64,000 bases of DNA. Origin: Impatiens glandulifera (Eukaryota; Streptophyta; Magnoliopsida; Ericales; Balsaminaceae). This document shows positions 36,850 through 48,600 of the stretch, piece by piece. Position 1 is the stretch's first letter. Every line of letters begins with the position of its first letter. The notes beneath the pieces were generated by a model that ran no database searches, had not been told where the DNA came from, and worked only from the letters and a program-made list of their open reading frames with translations. A program made the position numbers and the translations under genes. Location of the stretch: contig NC_061862.1 in the NCBI RefSeq assembly GCF_907164915.1, forward strand, positions 60,017,068 to 60,081,067, in the 5' to 3' direction.

Positions 36850-37310
36850 GCCGAAGGTTTTCATAAAACTTTCGGTTTTGATATTAGTCAAAACCGAGGG
36901 TTTATTATAAAACCTTCGGAAAAACCAATTTCAAAAATTTGAATTTTTTTTTAATGAGCAAAACCGAAGGTTCTTTGTACAACTTTCGGAATTAAAAAAC
37001 CAAGAGATTTCAAAAACGAAGGTTCTTTGTAAAACTTTCGGAATTAAAAAACCAAGGGATTTCAAAACCGAAGGTTTTCACAAAACCCTTCGCAAATAAC
37101 CCACATCCAACACTTAGAATTTTTTTGGGTTTTTTGGGAAGGTAAAACCGAAAGTTCTTTGTAGAACTTTCGGTAATAATGAATAAACCCGAGGGTTTTA
37201 CACCCCTCTCGGAATCTATTTTTAATAGCGAAGGATTTGTTCCTCTCGGGAGTATTTAGGAGAGGTTTACAAAACCTTCGGGAAAAACCGTCGGTAAAGA
37301 CACTTTTTTT
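36850..37310. repeat. Right subterminal palindromic repeats of the CACTA element
   Basis: CCGAAGGTT, CCGAAAGTT and AACTTTCGG motifs alternate up to the right terminus, mirroring the left end. Confidence 0.9.
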
Positions 37311-37522
37311 ACCAGTGACAGGCGACATAATAGGCACAGGCGGCATGGGACGATCGACACGAGCATCCCAGTATTGTCTTGCAGGTTCATTAAATGTTGC
37401 TAGTCTAGGGTTTCTTGTACATTTGTAAGCGTCATTAGATTTTGCGCTCGATTGTGGTTTACTTTTGATCATCCCTTAGAGTTTCTGCAATTAATTTGTT
37501 CTATTACTCTGTCTCTGCCATT

Positions 37523-39366
37523 ATGGGGAAGGGGAGGAACAAAAGTAATAAATCAAAAGAAGTTTGGGATTTTGTGTTGGAAGGAATTAAGGAAGCAACA
37601 GTCAAAGAATTTGAAAGAATTTCTGAAGAAGTTATCAAAGAACAGTAGGATACCAACACAATTAAGTAATCTGCTCCAACTACTATTGGAAAAATTCCTA
37701 TTAAAAATAATGCAGAAAAAAAAGGGGATAATGAAGGAGCTTGGAAGATACGCTATAATGAAAGAGCTAATATGTTTGAGCTCAAGAATTAGATTACAAA
37801 GCTCCTTATGCATGCCAAAAGGGGAGAAATTGTCATCAATAAGGAGAAAGCACAACATATTACAATTCAACTCAACACCCACTATCTTCAAGACTGGAAT
37901 CTGTTAAAAAAAGAAGAATATGAAGAAATTGTTCAATTGTCAGTTGCTACAATGAAGGAACTAATGGAGGCTCCCAAATCTAAGTCATATACTATCGAGA
38001 GCAACTTGACATGGAAAACTAATGAAGTTTGGAAGAACAATAATGCAAAAAAGTTAGAAGATCATTCTTATAAAGGGAAAATCTACTTGGCAATACACAC
38101 ACAAAAGTGGAGGTACTGAATTCTCCATTTAAATTTAAATTGCCTACTGAAGTAGATGAAAACTGTATAAAGGAATGTGAAAATGTAGTTGTGGGAAACT
38201 ACATAGGGAAAAATAGAGTATCATTCCCAATTACTAAAGATGCATTGTTGAAGCAATGTGAAGGAAAAGGGCTGGAGAAGATTTCAGCAAATGTCCATGA
38301 TTTATATTTCCTTAAATTCAAAAAGGGATCTAATCTAGAGGAAATTCTAGAAAATGGGTATACATATATAGGATCCAATTGTATAAAGTTAGAAAAATGG
38401 TCCAAAGACTTGAACCTATTGAGTAAACCAAAAGAAACTGCACAGATATGGTTTAAGCTCTAGAATATACCTGCACATATGTACAATTCTGAAGCCCTTA
38501 GTCATTTTGTAGGTTTATTAGGTAGACCATTATACATGGATCCAATTACTAAAGGAGGAGAGCACCTAACATTTGCTAGAATTAGCATTGAGGTGCATCC
38601 TAGAAGCACATTACCGAAAAGTATGACAATAGTAGACAGAAAAGAAAAACCTACTGTCATACAAATTACTTATGAGTGGAGGCTAGACAAATGCTCTTTC
38701 TGCAATACTTTCCAACATGCAAGCCCAAAATGTGATTTGTCTAAGGAAGAAAATCAGAAAATTAATAATGGTAAAAAAGTAAAGATGCAGGAAAATGATA
38801 CAAATATGCCTATTTTTAAAGAGAAAAATGTGGTTAAAGAACAGGAAACAGAAGATAAAAAAAATTATGTACAAGAAGAAAGCAATATGAAGAAGGATGT
38901 GGATCCTCAACCTAATCATGTTGAAGAGATAGTTGATGATTCTCAATCAAATCAAGTTGAAGTGGTTGCTGATGAAAATAGAGAGGAAGATACTCAGGTT
39001 AATCAAAAGGAAGAAGAGAATGCCAATGTTGATACAAAGAAATCTAAAGTTGTTGAGGATTCCAAAGATGAAGCTGAAGGAATAAAAGACAATGATCTTG
39101 AAATTCAAGTTGAGAACAACAAGGTGAAAAGCTCAGAAATTCTGAAGAATAATTCTTTCTATCAAATAAGAACAAGTTCATATAAAGAAAGAAATCAAGA
39201 TGAGAATATACAGTATTCATCAACCTCTTCAGTTCATCCCCCGTTCATTACAAGAGGAAGGGGAAGGGGAAGGGGAAGAGGAAGAGGAAAGACAAGGGGA
39301 AGAGGAAGACAATATGTTAAAACATTAGGTTGGTATGGAAATAAAAATCCTGATTGGGATAATTAG
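37523..39366 (+). pseudogene. L1 LINE ORF1 (DUF4283-type nucleic-acid-binding protein), broken
   Basis: Translation starts MGKGRNKSNKSKEVWDFVLE and continues after three in-frame stops (near 37646, 37667 and 37790). A frame change occurs near 38105, and a TAG at 38461-38463 interrupts again. The region 38110-38640 matches the DUF4283 domain of plant L1 ORF1 (VVVGNYIGKNRVSFPI, EKISANVHDLYFLKFK). It is followed by a CCHC-like knuckle (CSFCNTFQHASPKC), a long acidic linker, and an RGRGRGRGRG C-terminus suited to RNA binding. The last part (38479-39366) is open for 295 codons. Confidence 0.85.
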
Positions 39367-39557
39367 GATTTGATATAGTTTATAATCTTTGTTTGTAATC
39401 TCTATTTCCTGTATGTTTGATTGCTACTAATCAGGTTCTTTAGGGTCGTTTGATTGTCATCTTATAATCCTAGCTAAGACTTGTCTAGCTTTGATTCTTG
39501 ACCCTCCCACTTTTGGGACTTTAATAAAATGGTTTTAACCGTTTTCCCCAAAAAAAA
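39367..39557 (+). other. L1 3' UTR and poly-A
   Basis: Directly downstream of ORF1: a non-coding tail with TTTAATAAAATGG, then TTTTAACCGTTTTCCCC and a short A-run, as in plant L1 3' ends. The joined position right after ORF1 shows where ORF2 is missing. Confidence 0.8.
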
Positions 39558-39568
39558 CATTAAAACTC

Positions 39569-40550
39569 AACAATACATTTTTTATACCAAAACTATTTGA
39601 GTTAAATGAAACATCATCCTAATCGAATGACACATCAAGATGATGTTATAAATGATCTCTAGGATCACATGAAGCTTCCAATGCCCTTAAATTAACGAAT
39701 CAAAGCCCCTATTAAAAATATAAAACCTGTAGTTTGATTTTCTTGACGACCGAGGAAGGTTAGCCCAAGGTTAACCTAGGACCGAGAGTACTTTGCATCT
39801 AAGACCAAGGAAAGGTAGCTCAAGGCTAACCTAAGACCGAGAACACCTCGTACCCAAGACCGAGGAAAATTAGTCTAAAACTAACCTAGGACCGAAGAAT
39901 TCCTTGAGCCCTAACCAGGAAAGTTAGTGTACTTGAGGACGGCCTTTAGGCCGTAACCTCGGTAGTACCATTCTATTTCATGGAAATGGTGGCTCCAAAG
40001 GAACAAATCCTCGTTCTCTATGAGAGTCATTCTACGATTGTATAATCAAATTTGACAAACATGTCATTTTGATTTTGATAAAGTAATTATTCTTAGAGAT
40101 GTTAATTATATCTATTATAGATTTATGCATGCATAATAAATAAGCACGTACAAATTGACTTGTTGAGGTTTTGGTGTTTGGGGACGTCAAACAACCGGGT
40201 AAAAGTAATGTGTTAAGGTGCGGTCGAGGTTTGGTTGCGAATTTCTCCTCGTCGTCGCTAAGGTCGCATCCTAACTAATGTATCAAAGCCAAAGTGGGGG
40301 ATCGATTCCAAGTTCCTAGTTTTTCCTCATGTAACATCTCTCGGTCACAGACCGGTATGATCGGTCTTCACGTAATTCGTAGAAGTAGAGAATTCTGATT
40401 TGGTACTTCTTCACGTAGTCCTAGATGATATACCCGTTTATTTCCTGGCAATTATTAGGATAAAAGCCTAGGTACCTTTTGGGGTGATAAAACCCGTAAT
40501 GTGGACTATTATAAAAGTTTGAAATGTTATAAATAAAAATTTATATAGCT
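39569..40550 (+). mobile_element. Ty3/gypsy-like LTR, left copy (second part)
   Basis: Continuation of the LTR at 28000-29260 beyond the LINE. Its ACCGAGG/CCTAGGACCGAG-rich part (39740-39970) corresponds to the GGTCCTAGG/CTCGGTCC-rich part (41460-41880) of the inverted partner. No coding sequence is seen. The right limit is uncertain because the inverted partner's sequence begins soon after. Confidence 0.5.
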
Positions 40551-40559
40551 AGAATTTTA

Positions 40560-43500
40560 TTTATAAATCAAAATTCCTCAGTAGAGTCGCCAAGAAAGTT
40601 GTAACCTCCGGCAATGTCCCTTGATCCATAGCTTAGCACATGTCGGATGACACGTGGCAATACGGGGGATCTAGGGTGGCTCGAGGTTCGATGATTTCAA
40701 CCTTGGTTTATGTGATAGACATCTTTTAAAATAAAACATTATTCTTAAAATTTTTGAAAGTATCTGACATATTTTAAAATCAGTTATGTAATAATAATTA
40801 ATTTTATTCAAATTTTAATAATTTTAGGAGTTATTGTAACCAAATGACAATTTGATTTGAAATCCAGTTTAAATTAATCAAACATAATTAATTTTAAAAA
40901 AGATTTATTTATTTAAAAAAAGAGTCGCCAAATGATTTTAGAAAAATCAATAAAATGTATGTATATAAATGTAGTTTATACTAGAGTTTCCATAAGGGGT
41001 TCGTTACTTGGTTACGCTCGGGAAAGGACTTCCGCGTTATGTCCTACGCGCCCGTTAAAAAATAATTTATTTTTTAAATGTTTGGCTATCAAAAGATTTA
41101 TTTATAACATTTATTTTCTTTAATTAGTAGTTTAGGAGTTCTAAACAAGGATAAAATTAGATTACGCAAATAATTGTACAAAATTATTTAAAAGTACGTA
41201 CCAACGATTGTAGTTATTAAATATTAATTACAAGACCTGGAAAATATCAGAAAAGTATTATAATTTAAAAATAAATTCTAAACGGAGCCTAAGTCAAAAT
41301 ATTTCTTTGGAAATATCCCGGAAATATTTTGAAATCATTTTCTAACCTCTCGGGATTTTTTACAAACGGATTGGGATCCTAAAACTACAAAAATAATTTT
41401 GGATTTTGAAAGGTGGAACCAAAAACTACAAAAACGGATTGGGATCCTTATGATCGAAGTCTTAGGGCTTGAGTTCGTTTTTATCGGTCTAGAACCGAAT
41501 GCGCTCGGTCAAGACCGAGGGTGCTTTGGATCGGGGCTCTAGATACTCTGTCGGAGGACTAGAGTGTTCGGTCCTGGGGTTCGGGAGGCTCGGTAATGAA
41601 CTTAGATTGTTCGGTTCTATGTCTGGGAGTCTCGGTCCCAGATCTAGATTTCTCAATAATGGCTCTTGGGAGTCTCAGTCCTAGGTCAGACGTCTCGGTC
41701 CAAGGTGAGAATCTTCGGTCAGACTTCTCGGTCCTTTGTCAAGAACACCGGTCTTAAGGCTTGGTCCTAACTCAAGAACATCGGTCCTTGGTTTCGGTCC
41801 TAGGTCAATTTTCTCGGTCTTTGGTCTCGGTCAGGACTAAGAATTCTTGGTCCTACTTCTTGGTCCTTGTTCTTACAGGGATCGGTCCAAGGGAACAGAG
41901 TGTTCTTCATTTGGTATGAAGATTATACGTTTGTATCTTTGATATAGATCATGAAAACATGATTTATGATGTCAACTCCATTGGATGTATGTATCATAAT
42001 CCCTAATCATAAACCCAATCAATCGAACTCTACAACAATTGATTTTTCAAAATAATTTTTAGGGTAAAACTTAGGAACTTTTGATTTAGGCGATCTCATG
42101 GCATAATTCTTGTTCCAATAGTTTCAAAATGATGTTTACAATCAAACAGGACTAAAAGAAGAACATCAAGCAATCTCTGTAACAACTTTACAAACTGAAA
42201 TTTAAACTTTATCTTTCTAAATTTACAGATCGATCAAACGTGATCGGGATGTATGTAATATCATTTCAAAATCATTCTAACATGTTTAAAATAATGTTAG
42301 GCAACTATTTGAAACAATGCTCAAGAACACGATTTTCAAATTTTCAAATCAAATTTGGGTTTTTTTTTTAATTGGGGTTGAATTGATGAAATCTTTTCAA
42401 AAGAAAGCTTGGACATCATCTAGGGATTGATTTTGACTATAAAATAATAAAATTGAGCCCTAAATAAGATCAACCCGATTGAAATTGGAAAAATCCAATT
42501 TTGAATCACATTTTGAATTACAGCAGGTCTGGAAGCTTACTTGTGATTGGAGAACACTCCAATGATCATAAGAAAACTTTTCAAACCTCTCGAAGCCTAG
42601 GTAACCAGAACAATTTCTTTAAAAAGACAGTCGTCGGAGCTTCTTTAAATCTTTGAATTGACTATGATAAATGGATTTTGTTCGATGGATCAGAAGAAGA
42701 ACACCTAAGGAGTATTTATACTCGATCTAAGTCAGTTATCAAAGTCGAATTCATATCAAATTTGGCTTTTGAAACCTTATCCTTTTATTTCTGTTTTTTC
42801 CTCGCCAGCCTAATTCTAGGGTAGAGTTTGAATTCTTAGCCTAGGGGAATTGAAGGCGAGGAAAAGACGTGTACGCTAGTGAAATTTGGAGGGATAAGGA
42901 TGGAAGATGGCGGAGATAAGGCTTCTGGAAGGATCGCCGACGTCAAGCGCAATCCTCTAGTGTTCGCCCTTTATCAACGGAAAAGATGAACAAAATGAAG
43001 TCGTTTTGTATAAATGAACGCGTCGTTGGCGTTCCAACCATCGCCATGCATTTCGTTTGGCATCTAGGCTAATGGAGTTAGCATCCCGCGAGCTGATTCA
43101 GTGTGGACCCAGACACACGCTTCCTTGATTAAAACCGGATGCGTGGCTTCTTCCTAGGCGCTGGATGAAAATCCAGCACTGATCCGATGGATATAAATCC
43201 TGCTCTGGATTATCAGTTTTTTTTTTATTTTAATAAAAGGGTTATTTGAAATCGAATTTTAACCATTTTTATTATTTTTCTTCACCAAATTAATACTCAA
43301 AAATATTTTTGATAACATAATAATAATTATGTTCATTTATTTTATTTTTAGGTACTTTAAGGTATTTATTTAATTATTTTAAATAAGAAACTATACATAA
43401 TTTATGTTTAAAATCACAATTAAATTATTTCAACCCCTTTTGGGGTTTATTTTGAATAATATATATATAATATTTTAATCCCAAATTATTTTTGAATTTT

Positions 43501-43622
43501 TCATTAAATTTTCTAATTAATTATTACAATAATTAATCCTAATTCACTTTTAACTTCTCATTTGACTATTTTTAAATATAAAAATTCAAAATATTAATAT
43601 TATTATAAATCGGGGTATGTCA
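40560..43622 (-). mobile_element. Ty3/gypsy-like LTR and leader, right copy (inverted)
   Basis: Read on the minus strand it starts TGACATACCCCGAT at 43622, a start typical of long plant gypsy LTRs. It then has a less AT-rich U3, TATA box (GTATAAATACTCC, ~42722-42708) and ACCGAGACC-rich repeats. The conserved block with GCGCGTAGGACATAACGCGG and CTTTCCCGAGCGTAACC lies near 41000-41060. Two TTGGCGACTCT motifs (40571-40583 and 40921-40932), which I associate with the leader next to gypsy LTRs, mark the other side. I see no gag-pol, so this is an isolated LTR plus a little leader. The superfamily call rests on pattern memory. Confidence 0.55.
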
Positions 43623-43991
43623 AATTTTCATGATTACAAGCGCGATAACTTTTTTTTTCTTTAAAAAACTCAACTTTTGATTTATGACAACAAATCTAAT
43701 TTCGTTTGAAAAGATTGTTCGTCATGGGTGAACAAACAGGTAAATCCAATTAGTTTTGTCCGATTCGTATTAAATTCAAATTAAATTTGTCAAATTTGTA
43801 ATTCAAACCATTTTACTTATTAATACGGATCGGATATGGATTTGGTTGAATTGAATATAGTTTGGACAATTCAAATTAAAAAATATTTATATTTTTGTAA
43901 ATGTTAACTTGAAAAAATTAATAATAATTTTTTTTATATTTAATTCATTAATTTTATTTGTATTTAATTAAAAAATGAAAAAGTGAATGAA

Positions 43992-44024
<33 letters not shown>

Positions 44025-44617
44025 AATATAGTTATAATTTAATTAAATGTTGTTTTTTACATTTTTTTTATATTTAAAGTTTTAATATCATAAAAACATA
44101 AATTCTTCCGTTGATGTAGAAAGAAGAAAAAACTCGTTTAAGTGATGAAAATTTGGTTAAAGGAGAGAGAAGCATAAGTAGGAAGAAAAAAAATATTTTT
44201 AATTTAAATGATTTTGAATTAATTGAATTATTCGAATCACACCTAAACTCCATCCGAAATAGTTAATTCAATTTTGTAATTCGTAAAATCTAATTATATT
44301 ATTTTTTATTTATTTTATTATTTAAAGTTTAATTAATTATAAAAATATTATTAAATTTATAATGTTATAATTAATTTTGTTTATTTATAATTTCAATTTA
44401 AAAAAAATTATCTTAATTAAATGATGCGAAAATAAGTTAAAAGTATATTATATTAAGGTTAAATGTAATTTAAGGAAAAACAAATTAAAAAAATATATTT
44501 TTATTTAAATAATTTGGATAATTTTAATCCAATTCAAATTTAATCCGATTCGAATTCAATTTGATCTCAATCCTATTTGAATTAGTATAATCGAATTGAA
44601 TTTCAAATTAATCCACT
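43623..44617. other. AT-rich intergenic DNA, possibly an old MITE
   Basis: No gene. The outer parts (43730-43880 and 44520-44615) share AATTCAAATT/AATTTGAATT and GGATCGGAT/AATCCGATT motifs in opposite orientation, which suggests a decayed inverted-repeat element. A short AT run sits at 43998-44023. Confidence 0.4.
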
Positions 44618-45109
44618 CACTACAACAAAAAAGACCAACGGCGACGCTTAAAAAGATCTCTGCCAACCCTTAAAAGCGTCGCCAATAATGTTACCGACAC
44701 TTATTCTTGCGTCGCCAAAAGCAGGGTGGGCGCAAGTTTTAACAACGCTTATTTAAGCGTCAGTATTAAAATTTTAAGCGTTGCCAAAGGGAGAATATTT
44801 AACGACGCTTATTTAAGCGTTGGTAACAGTAATTAAACGTCGCCAAAAGTCTAATTTATTTTTAACCTATTATTTTAACAATTCTTTTAAAATTTTATTT
44901 ATTTTTATTTATAATTCTACATTTTTTAAGATGTTTTTATTTAATTTTTGTTATAAATTAAATAATTAAAGAAAAACATCATTACAATTTTTAAAGGTGA
45001 TAAAAACAACTTTAATAATTAAATAAAAAGAACATTAATTAATTAACTTACATTTAATGTTAAATTTATTTAAATAAAATGCATTAAATTTCAAATAAAT
45101 AGTTCCTGA

Positions 45110-46953
45110 AAATAACTTAACTACTTTCAGTCACACTTCATTGATATCCTTTGGCGATCTATATCCTTTGGCGATGAGTGTTGGTATAATTCCCTCAACT
45201 TGCTTATCAACTTCTATTAATGAAGTTGTGAAAACATATTAGACAAAATTACTCAATACCATTAATGCTAAAGATAACTGTAAATTTTTACCTCACTTTG
45301 CAGTCTGGCATTGTCACTAGTAAAACCTCTATTTCTTAACCCTAATTAAATATAGAACATAAATTAGAAAGCAAAAGAATCAGACAATTGAAAACAAGAA
45401 AATAATCATAGTTAATGTCAAGTTTGGTTCTCCTTTTGTATTTTATCACAAGTAACGAAATCATTTATTTTCAAAGAAAGTAAAAGGAGTATAACTAAGA
45501 CATGCACTGCAAACATGAAGAAACATTTTCTCCTAGAACACATGATGTAGGAATGTAGAATAATAAATCAGAATAAATGAGGTTTACTAACCAGTCTTCT
45601 TGGAGAAGGTATAGCCTTTTTTGCTAACATAAGTACGAGGATTAGGCGCTAGATGGTTTCTTAAATACTCTGTTTGTCCCTGCAAAGATCGTACACAATC
45701 ATACATTAGGGCCCATCATAATTCACTTCATTATCAACCAAACTATCAAAAAATTATCCTTCATATAACATCAAACAAACTCTAGATGTCTAATATAAAA
45801 CCTAAAATAACTGACATTAAGAAAGTGTTTTTTCAAAATGTTAAAAATGGTCATCTTTGTTTGACTCCTAAAACAAAGTGAGAAAGTGAACTAACCTTTG
45901 TGATCACACAAAGGTCAACATTGCTTCCACTGCCCAAGTCATTGAATATACTATAGCAAATAGCCTCAATTACCAACTTGACCCCATCCTCCTTCTGAGG
46001 ACCGAAGGCCATAATCAGGAACAATAATTCAAATGACTGTTTTTTTAATAAGTGATAACAGAATCACTTACAGTAAGACCTTCACCATATTTCATTCAAA
46101 TATCGCCATAGCAGCAAGTGAACCAGAACTCATCGTGGCAAATGGAAGAGTATCGGTTGATCCATGAGGATAAATCTGCAAACCGATTATTGCATAAAAA
46201 TAACATTTTCTTATATAGTTGATTATTTTTCTGTAGATATAACTCATAGTGTGTAAATGTGGATCAATAATGTCAGCTTTACCAAGAACCAAAGCACCAA
46301 GAACCAAATCAGTAGAGACATGTCCTTGGTAACTAAATAATCATTAAATCTAAGTTTATAAACTATTCTAAACAAAAAACATTCAAATAACAAGATAATA
46401 TTAATACCCGAAAAGACGAGTTTTCAACAATGTAAGAGCAGTCACCACTCTCGAATTACGATCAGTTTGGAATCGATGTAACTTCAACTGTAAACTAACC
46501 ATATCTAAACAGACAATAGAAACGACAAAAGACGTTTAACATTTTGTAAATCGATGCTATCATAATAACATATAGAAAACTATAACATCACCTGTAATAG
46601 CCTCGGTATCAGCCGCAGTACCAGCTCCACAACAATAGATGTTAGGAGCCATGTAATGAATTTTCTCACAATTTTTATCAGCCACAATTGGTCCTTCAGT
46701 AGCTCGGGTATCAGATCCAAGAAAAACACCATCCTGTAAATCAATTCAGAAATAATAATTAATGCTTGTTCAATAGAGAGAAGTCAGAGAATCGTGAAGA
46801 AAAAAAAGTTACCTAGAAGATTAAGCCAACAATGGTAGTTCCAGTCTTAAGGAAAGACAAACATTTCAGTCCTTTGTTCAATAGAATTTCATTTCACCGA
46901 CATAAGTCGAGATTAAATCCACCTTTAGGAGTAACATCAATAGCTGTTGACAT
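45110..46953 (-). pseudogene. Captured proteasome subunit beta type-7 (PBB) pseudogene
   Basis: Exons in order include 46953-46813, 46733-46592 ([20 protein letters not shown], then [20 protein letters not shown]), 46505-46408 (VSLQLKLHRFQTDRNSRVVT), ~46333-46250, 46177-46095 ([14 protein letters not shown]), a block at ~46005-45898 ([17 protein letters not shown]) and one at ~45680-45590 (YLRNHLAPNPRTYVSKKGY). All match the proteasome beta-7/PBB family, the trypsin-like catalytic subunit of the 20S core. The mature N-terminal region SFLKTGTTIVG is recognisable. A TGA in exon 1 (after DLCR) and a TAG at the end of exon 1 break the frame, and the far C-terminus is not recognised. Retained introns show a DNA-level copy rather than a retrocopy. 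Confidence 0.9.
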
Positions 46954-47169
46954 CTTCGGTTCAAAAAACACCTAATTATCACAAATCATGAGAATAATTC
47001 TTCATTTGATTTTAACCTATGGTATATACATTTCTAATTCATATAAGATCGAGAAATCGAGTTCGGAAATAGATAAAGCTCGAATCGACTTAATAGAGAT
47101 GATAATACATGAATAAATGCAGATCTATAGATATATATTTTATGAAATGAAGGAGGAATACTTACAAAT

Positions 47170-47815
47170 CACGAAATGGGAAGAACATAGAGTGATGAAG
47201 ATATTTTATTCATACCGATGAAGAACAGTATTGCCCCAAACAATGCCAGACTCTAAACAAAAAAAATGACCATCAATTATGTTCCTTATCTTGAATCATA
47301 AAGAGAAAATGGACTGTTATTTGTACCTGTGTAAACTTAACAAAAAGTTGACCATATTCTTTTCTGTCATCATTGTAGTTGTAGAAGTCGTACAAGATTG
47401 GAGTGGCTATCAATTTGTGAAGAAGCTGAAACAGAACAAAACTGTGAGATGAATTCAATATCAAATTCTGATAAAAAAGAAAAAGATTATACCCACTACA
47501 GACCAGCAAATAGGCTCCAATTGAACTCCCAAATATGAAAAGAAAGCTTCCCAATCCCTTCATAACAATTGAAGCTGCAATTAAATGTTTGATCTGTCAA
47601 AGAAAAGAACAATCATATCAGAAAACAATTACGTTTTTTTTCAAAACCATCTTATAGCAGACTAACTAGTTGATTATTACTTCAACATCTGACACTTTCA
47701 AACCAGTATAATCAGTTGCATGCTTCAAGAAGATGTTGAACTTCGGTTTCAGGGTCTTAGCCGCTGGTCCACCATCAACCCCAAATTCACTCCAAATTCA
47801 CTGAACCCCTGAGAG
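47170..47815 (-). pseudogene. Captured HR-like lesion-inducing protein (HRLI) gene fragment
   Basis: The exon ending near 47692 reads GGPAAKTLKPKFNIFLKHAT, then YTGLKVSDVE. Exon 47593-47504 reads IKHLIAASIVMKGLGSFLFI, then FGSSIGAYLL. Exon 47425-47327 reads LLHKLIATPILYDFYNYNDD and ends FVKFTQ. Exon 47253-47170 reads SLALFGAILFFIGM and ends in a stop. These match the small membrane protein family named HR-like lesion-inducing. The first recognisable exon has a short internal duplication that shifts the frame, and the N-terminal signal-anchor exon is not recognised. The other three exons are intact. The copy lies upstream of and parallel to the PBB copy. Confidence 0.85.
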
Positions 47816-48379
47816 CCAACATCAATGGTTTATTAGAAGATCTTATCATCATTATCTTCTATTTTTGCTTAAAGGGAAAGATGAATACTAATATATTAAC
47901 AAATATCAAAGGCTACCATTTTCCTTTTGTTGCCTTCAGAATCAATAACTTATAAAAACTTAGATAAGAAGATCTACGAAGCTGTGTTACAAATATACTA
48001 AAAAAGATCAGATAAACCTAGGTCGAGACCTTCATAGCCATAAAATTTGAGAAATTACAGTCAATGTTCTGTTGAAGATACTGAACAAAACCACAATCAT
48101 ATATATACACTATTTTATCACAAAAGAATACACCCTAGAGCGATCAATGGCCAGGAAAATCATCAAATGCGGTACTAAACCAACTAGATCTATTGATTAG
48201 AATTCGCATCATGATAAGCAGAAACTAGCTAAACATATTCTTGGAGAATGAAACAGAGTTCATTTGTATCTTCCAACAACAACAAACTACGAAGCAATAA
48301 AACATAGCATGAGATGAAACTACGGAATCGTGCTTAAACAGGAAGAGCGAAAGCATAAAATGATGGATCTGATTAAAGA

Positions 48380-48600
48380 ATGCAAAGAAGCTAACTTACT
48401 CTTGGCAATCTGAGAGAATGAAGACGGAAAACTTAGAGAAGTCTACCTGCAGAAATCCGTAACTTAGAAGAATTTAGATCAAACTCTTACTCTTCTCTGA
48501 ATCTCGATGCGTACATAAAGTTGAAGGAGAGATGGTGTCCGGGGAAGACGAAGCGGCGCGGATGGATGATGCAGCAAAATTAAAGAAACCTAGTGGAGAG
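48380..48600 (-). other. Possible captured 5' UTR with splice donor
   Basis: A less AT-rich patch inside the Pack-CACTA. On the minus strand it contains GGATTTCTGCAG followed by GTAGAC, a plausible leader exon donor, and a CCGCGCCGC-like stretch. It could be the untranslated first exon of the captured lesion-inducer gene. This is inference from position and composition. Confidence 0.35.

Larger units (their letters stand above)
29489..37317 (-). mobile_element. CACTA (En/Spm) DNA transposon with palindromic arrays
   Basis: The left end reads CACTGGTGAAAAAAGGGTC and the right end reads, reversed, CACTGGTAAAAAAAGTGTC. The flanking trinucleotide ACA is duplicated (29486-29488 and 37318-37320). 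Both subterminal regions are packed with AAACCGA(G/A)(A/G)GTT motifs in palindromic pairs, as expected for CACTA transposase-binding sites. Inside, on the minus strand, are a six-exon Transposase_24-like gene, a DUF4216 remnant and a miniature gene. The DDE transposase (TNP2) core is missing, so the element is probably non-autonomous. Confidence 0.93.
29261..39554 (+). mobile_element. ORF1-only L1 LINE, interrupted by a CACTA element
   Basis: The element is bounded by a 14-bp target duplication. Its 5' region (29261-29488 and 37318-37522) holds degenerate CGGCACGATCGGCACAGG-type repeats. ORF1 follows (37523-39366), then a 3' UTR ending in TTTAATAAAATGG, TTTTAACCGTTTTCCCC and a poly-A, as in plant L1 elements. 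No ORF2 (endonuclease/reverse transcriptase) is present between ORF1 and the 3' UTR. Without the nested CACTA and its duplicated bases the element is about 2.46 kb. It would have depended on an L1 reverse transcriptase from elsewhere. Confidence 0.8.

Noticed and set aside
41499..41684. 61-codon frame with GSRS/LG repeats
   Set aside because: Translation of the CTCGGTCC-type repeats of the gypsy-like LTR.
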